DNA of 64,000 bases, from contig NZ_CP104381.1 in the NCBI RefSeq assembly GCF_030582395.1, forward strand, positions 744,001 through 808,000. Reading direction: 5' to 3'. Origin of the DNA: Ralstonia pickettii. Its GTDB lineage: Bacteria; Pseudomonadota; Gammaproteobacteria; Burkholderiales; Burkholderiaceae. The position numbers and the translations under genes are program-made. Below the pieces are notes generated by a model. That model saw nothing but the letters and a program-made list of their open reading frames with translations. It was not told the DNA's origin and ran no database searches. Below, in pieces: positions 18,447 to 27,074 of the stretch; positions within the stretch are counted from its first letter, which is position 1; each line of letters opens with the position of its first letter.

Positions 18447-19292
18447 TCAATTCAATTTGGACGCAAGCTGCCGGCGCCAGTGTGATACCGCCTGGGGCGC
18501 GTCGCGCATCATGTCGAACACCGACACCATGGTCTTGCGCGCAATGTCGTCGCGGAAGGCGCGATCCCGCTCGACGATGGCGAGCAATTGCTCCAGGGCG
18601 GCTTCGTAATCCTGGCCGGCGATGTACTGTTGGGCAAGGTCGAGCCGCGCCTGCAGATTGTCCGGTTGCGCTTGCACGACCGTGCGCAGGGCGCCGGCAT
18701 CGGGCAGCGTATCGGCTCGTTCAGTGGCTTTCAGCCGCGTTTCCAGCGGGGCATAGCGCTCATCTTGCGGCGCCTTGGGTGAAAGCAAGGCGAATTCGCC
18801 CTGCGCGGCATGCGCGTCGCCGGTGTCGAGGAGCAGGTTCACCAGCGCAAAGCGCGCGGCATCGAAGCCGGGGTCGAAGGCCAGCGCGTTCTGGAACGCT
18901 TCGCGCGCGTGGGCGGTTTCGCCGGCTTGGCTCGCGGCGAGCCCTTCGCGATAGGCGACTTCTGCGGGTTGCGGAATCACGCGATCCAGGAACGCGCGCA
19001 ATTGCGCTTCCGGCAACACGCCGACGAACTGGTCGACCGGCCTGCCGTCCACGAACGCCACCACGTACGGGATGCTGCGGACGTGGAACTGGGCGGAAAG
19101 CTCGGGGTTTTCGTCCGAGTTGATCTTGGCGAGCTTCCACTTACCGGCGTATTCGGCCTCCAGCTTTTCCAGCATCGGGCCCAATGTGCGGCAGGGACCG
19201 CACCACGGCGCCCAGAAATCGACCAGCACCGGGATCTGGCGTGAGGTTTCGACCACTTCCTGCGCGAAATTCTGCGAGGTGATGTCGCTCAT
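18447..19292 (-). CDS. ybbN: thioredoxin-TPR co-chaperone, YbbN/CnoX-like
   Basis: 281 residues: an N-terminal thioredoxin domain with a canonical WCGPC (Cys31, Cys34) and VRSIPYVVAFVDG cis-Pro loop, followed by tetratricopeptide repeats (about 115-280). This architecture matches YbbN/CnoX, which protects substrates from aggregation during hypochlorous acid stress and hands them to GroEL or DnaK. Unlike E. coli CnoX (SXXC), this copy keeps both cysteines. AGGAG precedes ATG 19292. First gene of the thioredoxin-fold run. Confidence 0.9.
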   Translation of the reverse strand: MSDITSQNFAQEVVETSRQIPVLVDFWAPWCGPCRTLGPMLEKLEAEYAGKWKLAKINSDENPELSAQFHVRSIPYVVAFVDGRPVDQFVGVLPEAQLRAFLDRVIPQPAEVAYREGLAASQAGETAHAREAFQNALAFDPGFDAARFALVNLLLDTGDAHAAQGEFALLSPKAPQDERYAPLETRLKATERADTLPDAGALRTVVQAQPDNLQARLDLAQQYIAGQDYEAALEQLLAIVERDRAFRDDIARKTMVSVFDMMRDAPQAVSHWRRQLASKLN

Positions 19293-19435
19293 CGTCGGGC
19301 TTCTCCTGAGGGGCAATGGCGCCGGCACACGCGCCGGCGAGAGGTATCAGGCATTTTACTTGGGGGCGCAGCGGCTCGTTGCGAGGCCGTCTGCTGTCTG
19401 CCCGCTCCCGGCAATAACGTATGTCAGAGCAACGG

Positions 19436-19464
19436 TTGAAAATAGAACGATCGTTCGGATACCA
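19436..19464 (+). promoter_or_regulatory. promoter with embedded palindromic operator
   Basis: TTGAAA (19436-19441) stands 17 bp before ATACCA (19459-19464). The perfect palindrome GAACGATCGTTC (19445-19456) fills the spacer, where bound repressor would block RNA polymerase. Its form suits TetR-type regulators. No regulator gene is adjacent. Confidence 0.55.
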
Positions 19465-19502
19465 TCCGGTAAAAACAACACACAGATTCACGGAGACATG
19501 GC

Positions 19503-21209
19503 ATGACACGACCGCACTTCCAGTTCTGGCCCCGCCGTTTGCCGCACAACATCAGCTCGCCGCAAACGAGCCTTTGGTACAACCTGGAAGTGTCGGCCCG
19601 ACGCTATCCGGACAAGGACGCAGTCATTTTTTACGGTCGCCACACGACCTTCCGAGCGTTGCACGACGATGCGGTGGCCGTGGCGGGCTGGCTGCAGCAG
19701 GTGGCGGGCGTGCAGAAGGGCGATCGCGTATTGCTGTACATGCAGAACTGTCCGCAGTTCATGGCCGCTTACTACGGCATCTTGAGGGCCGATGCGGTGG
19801 TCGTGCCGGTCAATCCGATGAACCGGCCCGAAGAGTTCAAGCATTACGTGACCGATTCGGGCGCCGCCACGGTCATCTGCAGCGCAGATCTGGCCGTCAA
19901 TGTGACGACGGCCAACGCCGAGCTGCCGGAAGCGCAGCGCACCCGGCACCTGCTGGTCACGTCGTACGCCGATGCGCTGCCTGCCACGTACGAATATCCT
20001 GAAGATGCACCCCCCGCCTGGATCACCGCGCAGCATCCGGCGCAGCCCGGCGCCGTTGCATGGAACGACGTGCTCGCGCAGCGCCTTGTACCCGGCCCGC
20101 ACACGGCCGGGCCGGACGACCTGGCCGTGATGCCATATACGTCAGGCACCACGGGCTTCCCGAAGGGCTGCATGCACCCGCATCGCACGGTCATGCACAA
20201 CATCGTCGGTGGCTCGATGTGGTCGAATGGGACGAAGGAGGGCGTGAGCCTGTCGATCATCCCGCTGTTCCATGTGACCGGCATGCAGTACGGTATGAAC
20301 GCGCCGATCTACATGGGCTCCACGGTCGTGATGCTGCCGCGCTGGGATCGCGAGGTCGCGGGGCGGCTGATCTCGCGCTACAAGATCACCCATTGGACGA
20401 ACATCCCCACCATGGTCATCGACTTCCTGGCGAGCCCGCAGCTCGCGGAGTTCGACCTGTCGAGCCTCACCTACATCGGCGGCGGCGGCGCGGCGATGCC
20501 ACAGGCCGTGGCGGAGCGCCTGCTGAAGGATTTCAACCTCGCCTACCAGGAAGGCTACGGCCTGTCGGAAACCATCGCGCCGACGCACAGCAATCCGGCT
20601 GATCGGGCCAAGCAGCAGTGCCTGGGCATTCCCGTGTTCAACACCGACGCGCGCATCGTCGATCCGCAGACGCTGCAGGAGTTGCCGATTGGCGAGGTGG
20701 GCGAAATCATCGTCAGCGGCCCGCAGGTCTTCCTCGGCTACTGGGGCAAGCCTCAGGCCACCGCCGAGGTCTTCATCGAATTCGAAGGCAAGAAGTTCTT
20801 CCGCACGGGCGACCTTGGCAGGATGGACGAAGACGGCTACTTCTTCCTCACCGACCGGCTGAAACGCATGATCAACGCGTCGGGCTTCAAGGTGTGGCCG
20901 GCCGAGGTGGAAAGCCTGCTGTACAAGCATCCCGACGTGCAGGAGGCCTGCATCATCGGCACGCGCGATGCGTATCGCGGCGAGTCGGTCAAGGCGGTGG
21001 TGGTACTCAAGGCCCACGCCAAGGGCAAGACCACCGAAGACGACATCATCAACTGGGCGCGCGACAACATGGCGGCCTACAAGTACCCGCGCGTGGTGGA
21101 GTTTGTGGACGCGCTGCCCAAGTCCGGGACGGGCAAGGTGATGTGGCGCACGCTGCAGGAGCAGGAAAACGCAAGAAATGAAGCAGCCGGGAAACCGGCC
21201 GCTGCTTAA
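19503..21209 (+). CDS. acyl-CoA synthetase (AMP-forming), FadD-like
   Basis: 568-residue adenylate-forming ligase that activates a fatty or related carboxylic acid to its CoA thioester. Motifs: P-loop-like YTSGTTGFPKGCMHPH (about 215-230), the YQEGYGLSE A4 motif, GYWGKPQAT, and the hinge RTGDLGRMDEDGYFFLTDRLKRMI with the C-terminal catalytic lysine in PKSGTGKVMWR. Substrate is not predictable; long- or medium-chain acids are likely. GGAG precedes the ATG. A palindromic operator overlaps the promoter and a terminator follows. Confidence 0.9.
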   Translation: MTRPHFQFWPRRLPHNISSPQTSLWYNLEVSARRYPDKDAVIFYGRHTTFRALHDDAVAVAGWLQQVAGVQKGDRVLLYMQNCPQFMAAYYGILRADAVVVPVNPMNRPEEFKHYVTDSGAATVICSADLAVNVTTANAELPEAQRTRHLLVTSYADALPATYEYPEDAPPAWITAQHPAQPGAVAWNDVLAQRLVPGPHTAGPDDLAVMPYTSGTTGFPKGCMHPHRTVMHNIVGGSMWSNGTKEGVSLSIIPLFHVTGMQYGMNAPIYMGSTVVMLPRWDREVAGRLISRYKITHWTNIPTMVIDFLASPQLAEFDLSSLTYIGGGGAAMPQAVAERLLKDFNLAYQEGYGLSETIAPTHSNPADRAKQQCLGIPVFNTDARIVDPQTLQELPIGEVGEIIVSGPQVFLGYWGKPQATAEVFIEFEGKKFFRTGDLGRMDEDGYFFLTDRLKRMINASGFKVWPAEVESLLYKHPDVQEACIIGTRDAYRGESVKAVVVLKAHAKGKTTEDDIINWARDNMAAYKYPRVVEFVDALPKSGTGKVMWRTLQEQENARNEAAGKPAAA

Positions 21210-21224
21210 CGCGCGCAGCAAGAG

Positions 21225-21249
21225 AAAGGGGCCCCAGTGGCCCCTTTTT
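21225..21249 (+). terminator. intrinsic terminator of acyl-CoA synthetase gene
   Basis: AAAGGGGCC, loop CCAGT, GGCCCCTTT followed by TT. The stem ends at the stop codon of the convergent ankyrin gene, so it may serve both strands, though the minus-strand T-run is weak. Confidence 0.85.
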
Positions 21250-22043
21250 CAATGTCCGCGCGCTTTGAAGAGCAGTGCGCCGATGCCGTGGAAACCACGC
21301 TGGCGCGCATGCCGCATTGGCGTGACGCCACCGCGGTCGGCCAGGTTCGGGTCCGCTCCGCCGTCGAGCAGAACTTGCACGGTCTTCTCGTATTTGTCGC
21401 TGCCATCGCCCAGCGCCACGGCTTCGATCAGCGCGGTCAGGCCCAGGTTGTTGGTGGCATCGGGTGGAACGCCGGCCTTCACGAGTTCATTGACGACTTC
21501 GACATAGCCACGACGCGCGGCCGGGATGAGCGCGGTGTCGCCGTCAGCGTTGGTGGCGCGCAGGTTGGCGCCGTGCGAAAGCGCCAGGCGCACCGTTTCC
21601 GCATCGCCCTGGCTGGCAGCGAGCAGGAAGGCGCTGTTCTGCGTGTTGTCCTGCATGTTGACGTCGGCACCGGCCTGGATGAGGAGGCGTGCCGCTGCGC
21701 CCATGTGCGCCATGACGGCAGCGATGAGCGCGGTGCGGCCATCGGCGTCGCGCGCCTTGAGGCTGGCGCCTTCGGCCAGCAACGACTGGATGGCCATCGT
21801 GTTGCCGGCTTGTGCGGCAAGGATCAGGTCGCGGTCACGCGTGGCCGGGTCGCTGCGGCGCACGGGGCGGGTGTCCGCGGCGTGGGTCGCAACGGGTGCC
21901 GCTTTCCCGCTGGCGCTGGCGGCGACGTGCAGAATCGGCAGATGCTGCTCCTGCCACGCGTTGGCCATGTCGCCCACCGCCAGCGCCATCCCCAGCATGA
22001 CGCCGATGAGCTGGTTGAGCGCAGGGTGCGGAGCGATGAGCAT
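21249..22043 (-). CDS. ankyrin repeat protein, probably secreted or membrane-linked
   Basis: 264 residues. The N-terminus MLIAPHPALNQLIGVMLGMALAVGDMANA looks like a signal or membrane segment. About residues 75-260 hold five to six ankyrin repeats, e.g. DADGRTALIAAVMAHMGAA, NADGDTALIPAARRGYVEV and LGLTALIEAVALGDG. Such proteins act as protein-binding scaffolds; in bacteria some work with catalase or in the periplasm. ATG 22043 is chosen because upstream sequence is the out-of-frame ChaC gene. It follows the ChaC-like gene, whose stop is 11 bp away. Confidence 0.85.
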   Translation of the reverse strand: MLIAPHPALNQLIGVMLGMALAVGDMANAWQEQHLPILHVAASASGKAAPVATHAADTRPVRRSDPATRDRDLILAAQAGNTMAIQSLLAEGASLKARDADGRTALIAAVMAHMGAAARLLIQAGADVNMQDNTQNSAFLLAASQGDAETVRLALSHGANLRATNADGDTALIPAARRGYVEVVNELVKAGVPPDATNNLGLTALIEAVALGDGSDKYEKTVQVLLDGGADPNLADRGGVTPMRHARQRGFHGIGALLFKARGH

Positions 22044-22054
22044 GGCGGGGGGGT

Positions 22055-22804
22055 TCAGGCGCTGAGATAGGGATCGGGCAGCGGTGCCGTGTCCGTTGCG
22101 TCGGTTGCCTCCGTGGTGGCGGAGGGGCCGTTTGCCGCGTCGATCGCCTGCAGGCGCGACCATAGGCGGTCCAGATACGGATCGTGCAACCCGTTGCTGG
22201 CCAGGCCGATCAGCGTGCGCTGCAGGTATTCGCGCGCTGGGCCGTACAGCCCGACGGCATTCCGCAGGCAGCCGACCACACGCTCGTCGGGCAGGCGGCC
22301 GGCGTACGCTTCGTGCGCTCGGTTCATGACAAAGGCCAGCGCCAGGACGCGTTTGCCGTTGATGTCGGTCGGCAGCCAGCGAGGGAGATACGCGCCGGTC
22401 AGCATTTCGCGGCGCCACAGCACGCGGAATTCATGCTCGACATGGTCGCGCGGTACGCGGAAGGCCACGCCTCGGCAACTGCCGCCACGGTCCAGTCCGA
22501 GTACGAGCCCCGGATTGTCCCAGGTGCCGCGGTTGATGCGGGAATATAGATAGAAGCCGCGGTGATAGCCGTGCACCGTGGCGCGGGCGGCCTCGGTGTG
22601 GAAGATCATCGGGTTCCAGATCAGCGAGCCGTAACCGAACACCCAGGCGTCTTGGCAATCACCGGGCGCAGCCGACAACCGCGCGAGCGTCGATGCAAGC
22701 GACGCTTCCAGCGCAGCCTCGGTCAGCAACGACGACGCGACGGGCGAATCACCCAGGGCGGCGCGCAACCGGTTCTGTTCGAGATCCTCTCGGGTGACGG
22801 CCAT
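22055..22804 (-). CDS. gamma-glutamylcyclotransferase, ChaC family
   Basis: 249 residues of the ChaC family, which cleave glutathione to 5-oxoproline and Cys-Gly. The core starts at WVFGYGSLIWNPMIFH and includes GYHRGFYLYS, the DRGGSCRGVAFRV strand and REMLTGAYLPRWLP, where the catalytic glutamate lies. ATG 22804 is selected; TTG 22822 is a possible longer start, neither with a clear ribosome site. It is likely co-transcribed with the ankyrin gene downstream. Confidence 0.86.
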   Translation of the reverse strand: MAVTREDLEQNRLRAALGDSPVASSLLTEAALEASLASTLARLSAAPGDCQDAWVFGYGSLIWNPMIFHTEAARATVHGYHRGFYLYSRINRGTWDNPGLVLGLDRGGSCRGVAFRVPRDHVEHEFRVLWRREMLTGAYLPRWLPTDINGKRVLALAFVMNRAHEAYAGRLPDERVVGCLRNAVGLYGPAREYLQRTLIGLASNGLHDPYLDRLWSRLQAIDAANGPSATTEATDATDTAPLPDPYLSA

Positions 22805-22940
22805 GTCGCAAGCATAGAGCAATCGTAAAGACTGGTCACGCAGGCGGACGCCCGATGGCCCGGAAACAGGGCGTTGCGAGTGTAGGCGGAGGTTCGACTA
22901 TGGCGCGGCCGCAACGGTGAAGCGTGGGCAGCCGGAAAAC

Positions 22941-23016
22941 TGGAGGCGGGGGATCGGAATTGAACCGTCTTATACGGCTTTGCAAGCCGCAGCATTGACC
23001 ACTCTGCCACCCCGCC
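22941..23016 (-). tRNA. tRNA-Cys (GCA)
   Basis: On the minus strand the 76 bases fold as a cloverleaf: acceptor GGCGGGG/CCCCGCC, D-arm, anticodon stem GCGGC/GCCGT with loop TTGCAAA (anticodon GCA), T-arm GGTTCAATTCC, discriminator T and encoded CCA. The variable loop is short (class I). No integrase or duplicated attachment end is visible next to it. Confidence 0.97.
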
Positions 23017-23080
23017 GGGGGAGGCGGCTCGTGATGCACCGTGTGATGCATCGCAAGCCGGGGCGGATTCTAGCGCAGGA

Positions 23081-23434
23081 TCAGACTTCCAGCAGGTCGA
23101 CTTCAAAAATCAACGTTGCGTTCGGGGGGATCACGCCGCCGGCGCCGCGTGCGCCGTAGCCCAGGGCTGCCGGGATGATCAGCTTGCGCGTGCCGCCGAC
23201 CTTCATGCCTTGCACGCCTTCGTCCCAGCCCTTGATGACCATGCCGCCGCCCAGGTGGAAGGCGAAGGGGTCGTTACGGTCTTTGCTGGAATCGAACTTC
23301 TTGCCGGCCTGGCCGTTTTCGTAGAGCCAGCCGGTGTAGTGCACGGTGACGTATTTGCCGGCCGTGGCTTCAGCGCCGTCGCCGACGACGACATCTTCGT
23401 ATTGCAGACCGCTTGCGGTGGTTTCGATGGTCAT
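23081..23434 (-). CDS. FKBP-type peptidyl-prolyl isomerase
   Basis: 117-residue single FKBP domain, cytoplasmic (no signal peptide), accelerating cis-trans isomerisation of prolyl bonds. Active-site elements: VTVHYTGWL, KFDSSKDRNDPFAFHLG, VIKGWDEGVQGMKVG, and LGYGARGAGGVIPPNATLIFEV. It is a full-length family member located between tRNA-Cys and yaeQ on the same strand. Confidence 0.95.
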   Translation of the reverse strand: MTIETTASGLQYEDVVVGDGAEATAGKYVTVHYTGWLYENGQAGKKFDSSKDRNDPFAFHLGGGMVIKGWDEGVQGMKVGGTRKLIIPAALGYGARGAGGVIPPNATLIFEVDLLEV

Positions 23435-23476
23435 GATGAGCCTCGTGGAGTGACGTGGGTGATGAGGGGAAAGGTC

Positions 23477-24028
23477 TCAGGCAGCGTCTGCGGCCTTCAG
23501 CGTTTCGAGCTGGACGTGAACGTTGTCCGCGTCGTTGGCGATCCAGATGTCGCCGTCCTGGATGGTGACTTGCAGGCGCATGGTGCGTTCCACCATGGCG
23601 GCCAGCGCGGCCACCGTGTCCGCCGCGACTTCGTACACCGACACGTTGGCAAAGCGCGTGATCTTGGTCTCGGTTTGTTGCCACCACACGCGGCTCGCGT
23701 TGCCACTATAGGTATAGACGGCGACCTGCTCCGCGCGGTTGCTGGCCTTGCGGATGCGGGTGTCGTCGGGGTTGCCCAGGTCGATCCACAACTCGATGGC
23801 GTCGGTCAGGTCGCGCTGCCAGAGTTCGGGCTCGTCGGGCTCCGACAGACCGCGTGTGAAGGCGAGAGTTTCGCTGGCGTGGCGGGCGAAGGCGAGCACA
23901 CGCACCATCATGCGTTCGTCGTTCTCGCTCGGGTGGCGGGCGACCGTCAGCGCGTGGTTGGCGTAGTAGTGGCGATCCATGTCGGCGATCTGCAGATCGA
24001 CCTTGTAGATCGTGGATTTCAGGGCCAT
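23477..24028 (-). CDS. yaeQ: YaeQ family protein
   Basis: 183 residues (family about 180), starting MALKSTIYKVDLQIADMDRH and including WIDLGNPDDTRIRKASNRAE, VYTYSGNASRVWW. YaeQ proteins adopt a PD-(D/E)XK nuclease-like fold; a physiological role is not established (once linked to RfaH suppression). ATG 24028 is the natural start. It is divergent from the DUF2339 gene across 172 bp. Confidence 0.93.
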   Translation of the reverse strand: MALKSTIYKVDLQIADMDRHYYANHALTVARHPSENDERMMVRVLAFARHASETLAFTRGLSEPDEPELWQRDLTDAIELWIDLGNPDDTRIRKASNRAEQVAVYTYSGNASRVWWQQTETKITRFANVSVYEVAADTVAALAAMVERTMRLQVTIQDGDIWIANDADNVHVQLETLKAADAA

Positions 24029-24200
24029 GCGGGTGGTCGGCAAATGGGCCGTTTTTGGCAAAGCGCGCATTGTCGCACGGGCCGATGAAGCTGACGGTAT
24101 TGGCGGGCCGCATTCCCAACGGCGGCTGTTTGCGGTATATGAGCGGTGCGTGCGCCAGTCGGCGCATGGTTTTCCTATCCAAACCAGGACAATCAGAACG

Positions 24201-27074
24201 ATGCGTTGGATATTCGGAATCGTGGGGCTGCTGCTCGGAGGCCTGTCGGGGGGCGTCATCGGGGCGTTCTTTGGGGCGTTGATCGGTCTGGGACTGGCCT
24301 CGCTGATCTTGTACATGGACAAGCGGGCCAGTGCGCAGTGGGCCAATCCACCCGACGTTCCGGGCGCAACGAGCGCGGCGCCAGGCCATGCGGCCACGCA
24401 GGCAGCCGTGTCGCCGCCGCCCGCGACGCTGCAGGAGCGGGTGGCGCGGCTGGAGCACGAGGTTTCGCTCCTGCGCCGGCAACTGGCTGAAATGAAAGGC
24501 GGAACGTTCGTCGCGCCTGCCGATGTGGAACAGGCAGCCGCAGAGGTGCCACCGGTCGTGGCCGAGGCATTGCCGCCCGTGGACACGCCTGCGGTGCCTG
24601 TGCCCGTGTCCGTGCCTGCGCCGCAGGTTGCGGTTCCGCAGCCAATGCCTCAATCTGCTGCGCAGCCCGTGCCCGTCTTGGCACCGCACGAGCCGGATTG
24701 GGTCGAGCGCGCCGTGGGCGCTGCCCGCGACTGGCTGCTGGGCGGCAACAGCGTGGTGCGGGTCGGCATTCTGGTCCTGTTTTTCGGCGTGGCGTTCCTG
24801 CTCAAGTACGCGGCGGACAATAGCCTGCTGCCGGTCGAGTTCCGGCTGGCGGGTGTGGCGGTCGGGGCGATCGTGCTGCTCGGCATCGGCTGGCGCCTGC
24901 GCGAAAAGCGCCCGGGCTATGCGCTGGTGCTGCAGGGTGGCGGGGTCGGCGTGTTGTATCTGACCGTGTTTGCAGCCACGCGCGTGGTGCCGCTGCTCAG
25001 CCCGGGGATGGCGTTTCCGCTGCTGGTGCTGATCTGCGCGCTGGCCGCCGGGCTGGCGGTCAAGCAGAACGCGCCGGCGCTCGCCTTTACCGGCAGCGCG
25101 GGCGGGTTCCTGGCGCCGATTCTGATCTCGACTGGACAGGGCAGCCACGTGGCGCTGTTCAGCTACTACGCACTGCTCAACGCAGGCATCTTCGCCATTG
25201 CGTGGTTCCGCGCGTGGCGGGCGCTGAATCTGCTGGGCTTCGTCTTTACGTTCGGCATTGCCACGGCGTGGGGCGTGCTGCGCTATCAGCCGTCGTTGCT
25301 GGCGAGCACCGAGCCGTTCCTGATCCTCTTCTTCCTGATGTATGTGGGCATTGCGCTGCTGACTGCCTTGCGCCGCCATATCAGCCTCACCAACTACGTT
25401 GACGGCACGCTGGTGTTCGGCACGCCGCTGGTGGCAATGGGTTTGCAGACTGGGCTGGTGCACCACATTCCGTTTGCGATGGCGTGGAGCGCCACCGCGC
25501 TGGCCGCGTTCTATCTGGGGATTGCGGGCTGGCTGGCGCCGAGGCGTGCCAGCCTTGGCCTGCTGTACGAGGCGATGTTCGCGCTCGGCGTGATCTTCAT
25601 CACGCTGGCGATTCCGCTGGCCTTCGATGGGCGCACGACCAGTGCGGTGTGGGCGCTGGAAGGTGCTGCCGTGGTTTGGCTGGGCGTGCGCCAGCAGCGG
25701 CGTCTGGCGCTGGCGGCAGGCCTCCTTTTGCAACTCGCGGCAGGCGCCGCCTTCGCCTTGGATGCCGCATTCGATTGGGCGCCGCAGAGCGGCTGGGCCG
25801 TGCTCAACAGCCGCTATATCGGCGGGGTATTGATTGCGCTGGCGGGCGTCTTCAGCGGCTGGCGCCTGCATGGCAAGGCGGAGGCGCGTGCATGGCTGAA
25901 GGCCGCGCCGGTGCTTGGGGTTGTGGCGTCGGGGTGGGGCTTGCTGTGGTGGCTCGGCAGCGGCAGCAACGAGATTGATCGCTGGGCCTGGCGCATCGCC
26001 AGCAAGACCGTCGACCGGCCGGACATTCCACTGTGGGCCGTCTTCGCCGTGCTGACGGCGTGGGCTGCGCACGGCCTGCGCCGGAAGCTCGATTGGGCGC
26101 TGGCCGAGTGGCCTGCGCTGGCGTTGTCGCCGGTGCTGGCGCTGATTTCGCTGGCTGCGATCGAACACTGGGTGCCCTCTCCGCTGGCCGGGTGGGGCGG
26201 GCTGGTGTGGATTGCGGCCGTGGTGCTGGCCTTCGTGCTGCTGCGCCGGCAGGAGCGCGACGTGAAGGGCGCCATCCTCGCGCCGCTGCATACCGTGCTG
26301 TTCTGGCTGATCTGCGGCGTACTGGCCACGGAAGGCTACTGGCGCCTTGATGCCTACGTGCCCGAGGGCACGTGGAGCTTCGCCGCCTGGGCCTATGCCT
26401 ACGGCGCGCTGCTCGCCCTGCTGGCGGGCGCGGGCTGGCGTATCCGCTGGCCGATCGCCCGATTCGAGCGCGCCTACCTGCTGTGGGGCGCCGCGCCGCT
26501 GACTGCCCTGCTGTGGCTGTGGAGCCTGGCGAGCGCCGCCAGTGACGGCAATGCGGCGCCGCTGTTCTACCTGCCGATTCTCAACCCGCTGGACGTGGCG
26601 CAACTGCTGGTGTTTCTTGCCATCGCGCTGTGGATGCGCCGCGTGGCGCTGCAGAAGCTGGTGCCCGAGCCGATGGTGATCGGCTACGCCATCGGCGCGA
26701 CGCTGTTCATCTGGGCCAACGCAGTGCTGCTGCGCACGCTGCACCATTGGGCGCATGTTCCATACACGCTGGACGATCTGGGTGCCTCGATGCTGGTGCA
26801 GGCGTCGCTGTCGATGTTCTGGACGGTGCTGGCGTTGGCGGTGATGGTGTTTGCCACGCGGCGCGCCAGCCGGGCGCTGTGGTTCACCGGCGGAGCGCTG
26901 CTGGGCGTGACGGTGGTCAAGCTGTTCCTGTTCGACCTGTCACGCGTCACGGGTGTGGAGCGCATCGTGTCGTTTATCGGGATTGGCGTGCTGCTGTTGT
27001 TGATCGGCTATCTGTCGCCGTTGCCGCCGAAGCCCAAAACCAGCGCCGGAGCTGAAACCGGGGAGGTTCTGTGA
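24201..27074 (+). CDS. DUF2339 polytopic membrane protein
   Basis: 957 residues. An N-terminal membrane segment with glycine repeats (MRWIFGIVGLLLGGLSGG), a coiled-coil (LQERVARLEHEVSLLRRQL, about 75-95), a Pro/Val/Ala-rich linker (110-165), then roughly two dozen hydrophobic helices to the C-terminus, the DUF2339 hallmark. Function of the family is unknown; the linker before the membrane core suggests an envelope role. ATG 24201 is chosen since upstream frame sequence lacks homology. Its stop overlaps the GTG of the DUF3999 gene (GTGA), so they are translationally coupled. Confidence 0.88.
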   Translation: MRWIFGIVGLLLGGLSGGVIGAFFGALIGLGLASLILYMDKRASAQWANPPDVPGATSAAPGHAATQAAVSPPPATLQERVARLEHEVSLLRRQLAEMKGGTFVAPADVEQAAAEVPPVVAEALPPVDTPAVPVPVSVPAPQVAVPQPMPQSAAQPVPVLAPHEPDWVERAVGAARDWLLGGNSVVRVGILVLFFGVAFLLKYAADNSLLPVEFRLAGVAVGAIVLLGIGWRLREKRPGYALVLQGGGVGVLYLTVFAATRVVPLLSPGMAFPLLVLICALAAGLAVKQNAPALAFTGSAGGFLAPILISTGQGSHVALFSYYALLNAGIFAIAWFRAWRALNLLGFVFTFGIATAWGVLRYQPSLLASTEPFLILFFLMYVGIALLTALRRHISLTNYVDGTLVFGTPLVAMGLQTGLVHHIPFAMAWSATALAAFYLGIAGWLAPRRASLGLLYEAMFALGVIFITLAIPLAFDGRTTSAVWALEGAAVVWLGVRQQRRLALAAGLLLQLAAGAAFALDAAFDWAPQSGWAVLNSRYIGGVLIALAGVFSGWRLHGKAEARAWLKAAPVLGVVASGWGLLWWLGSGSNEIDRWAWRIASKTVDRPDIPLWAVFAVLTAWAAHGLRRKLDWALAEWPALALSPVLALISLAAIEHWVPSPLAGWGGLVWIAAVVLAFVLLRRQERDVKGAILAPLHTVLFWLICGVLATEGYWRLDAYVPEGTWSFAAWAYAYGALLALLAGAGWRIRWPIARFERAYLLWGAAPLTALLWLWSLASAASDGNAAPLFYLPILNPLDVAQLLVFLAIALWMRRVALQKLVPEPMVIGYAIGATLFIWANAVLLRTLHHWAHVPYTLDDLGASMLVQASLSMFWTVLALAVMVFATRRASRALWFTGGALLGVTVVKLFLFDLSRVTGVERIVSFIGIGVLLLLIGYLSPLPPKPKTSAGAETGEVL

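Noticed and set aside
22941..23016. tRNA-Cys as an integrative element attachment site
   Set aside because: No integrase gene and no duplicated 3' tRNA segment nearby; genes around it are housekeeping.
23706..26756. Long open minus-strand frame opposite the DUF2339 gene
   Set aside because: Composition is Gln/Arg/His-rich without domains. It is a GC-bias shadow of the plus-strand gene, which has clear membrane helices.
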